Source of the DNA: Paramarasmius palmivorus
Lineage: Eukaryota; Basidiomycota; Agaricomycetes; Agaricales; Marasmiaceae
Direction: 5' to 3'
Assembly (NCBI GenBank): GCA_037176845.1
Contig: JAYKXP010000038.1
Location: 372,001-436,000 of the forward strand
DNA length: 64,000 nucleotides
Below the pieces are notes generated by a model, which ran no database searches, was not told the origin of the DNA, and was given only the letters and a program-made list of their open reading frames with translations. Positions 63,420 through 64,000 of this stretch are shown here, one piece after another. A program made the translations under genes and the position numbers. How positions within the stretch are numbered: the first letter of the stretch is position 1; the number at the start of each line of letters is the position of its first letter.

Positions 63420-63785
63420 ATGAACTCGTCCGAGAGCGATGGAAGTGGTTCACTCTCGGAAGAACTTGGAGTAATGGTACTTTGGCTTTTCGAAGAAGGG
63501 CATCAGCCCAAGGTTTTGAGTTAACAGGATACGAAATAGAGTATCGCCATCAGAACAAGTGGATGAAATGTTGACATTATGTGATTGTAGTTGGTGAATA
63601 AATATGTCAGAGAACGCGAGCACGATCAGGGAATGAGCCTGAGGGAGCGACAAGCAGCCATATGTAAAGAGTGTGATGAATGGAAGAGAGGTAATCAAGC
63701 GCCAGGAACGCCTCTGCCTGGCCGTGACGTGCCGCTGTCTTCCGAACCACCGTGGGGCGCCGTCGGGCTTCCCGACGATCACTGA
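63420..63785 (+). CDS. Small hypothetical protein
   Basis: Two exons (63420-63512 and 63591-63785) joined in phase by a GT-AG intron give 95 residues. The first part is Ser/Glu-rich (SSESDGSGSLSEELGV), then LVNKYVREREHDQG and SLRERQAAICKECDEWKRG, which is charged and helical with a Cys pair. No homologue was recognised. A 150-codon minus-strand frame (63450-63902) overlaps it and cannot be excluded as the real gene. Confidence 0.35.
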
Positions 63786-64000
63786 TACAAGGAGCATGTC
63801 GGTGTCGGGCCTCGGGAGGGCGTTGCTGCGATGTCGCATTGTGAAAGTGATGTCGAATGCCATTTCTGGGCCCTTCTCCCATGTTCCCTGCAATCTACAC
63901 ATGCTCTACGTGTAAACGGTAGATATGGACCTAGAATGCCAGCAGAGAACGCTGTTCTTGCTGGTCTATTTTTGTCGTGATAGTTGACACGATACAAGAC

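Noticed and set aside
63450..63902. A 150-codon minus-strand frame near the right end
   Set aside because: No recognised domain; it overlaps a two-exon plus-strand model that is slightly more plausible. Neither is certain.

Overview
The window looks like nuclear DNA of a mushroom-forming basidiomycete (Agaricomycetes, probably Agaricales). Genes carry many short introns (mostly 45-80 nt, GT-AG), small exons sit close together on both strands, and the protein families are typical of that group: expanded cytochrome P450s, hybrid-type haem peroxidases, BTB-like proteins and MYND-finger proteins with a pRiA4b ORF-3-like domain. No tRNA, rRNA, CRISPR array or intact transposon was seen. The species cannot be named from the sequence alone.

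Layout. (1) 1-9.3 kb: the 3' part of a BTB-like gene, two tandem secreted haem peroxidases and a small membrane protein. (2) 10.2-16.8 kb: a housekeeping block with mitoribosomal uS15m, a DNAJC17/Cwf23-type J protein, the ribosome-assembly GTPase NOG2 and adenosine kinase. (3) 18.3-22.4 kb: a second BTB-like gene beside a third copy of the peroxidase. (4) 23.5-42 kb: an accessory block with a MYND/pRiA4b-ORF3 protein, a TauD-family dioxygenase (probably xanthine dioxygenase), and three P450 genes on the minus strand. Two of these P450s each face a divergent MYND copy. The P450/MYND pair has clearly been duplicated, and its last MYND copy is decayed. (5) 44.2-47.5 kb: two more BTB-like genes in tandem. 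(6) 47.9-57.8 kb: the alpha subunit of methylcrotonyl-CoA carboxylase, an Ecl1-like zinc-finger protein, two convergent lineage-specific paralogues and an Alr4036-type FMN protein. (7) 58.2-63.8 kb: two more P450s of the same family in tandem on the plus strand, then a small hypothetical gene.

How it fits together. The peroxidases, dioxygenase and P450s make an oxidation-rich neighbourhood, but no backbone synthase is present, so the sequence does not show a biosynthetic cluster. Birth and death of tandem paralogues is the main theme. Exon lengths and intron phases are conserved across copies (8 exons in each peroxidase, 13 in each P450), and this allowed exon-level annotation.

Caution. Small indels break the frame of several genes: P450-2 to P450-5, BTB-4, MYND-2, and also the metabolic gene mccA at three places. 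Many are single bases lost in short homopolymers. They may be leftover assembly errors rather than real mutations, and raw reads would be needed to decide. MYND-3, with several lesions and a multi-exon deletion, is a genuine pseudogene on any reading.
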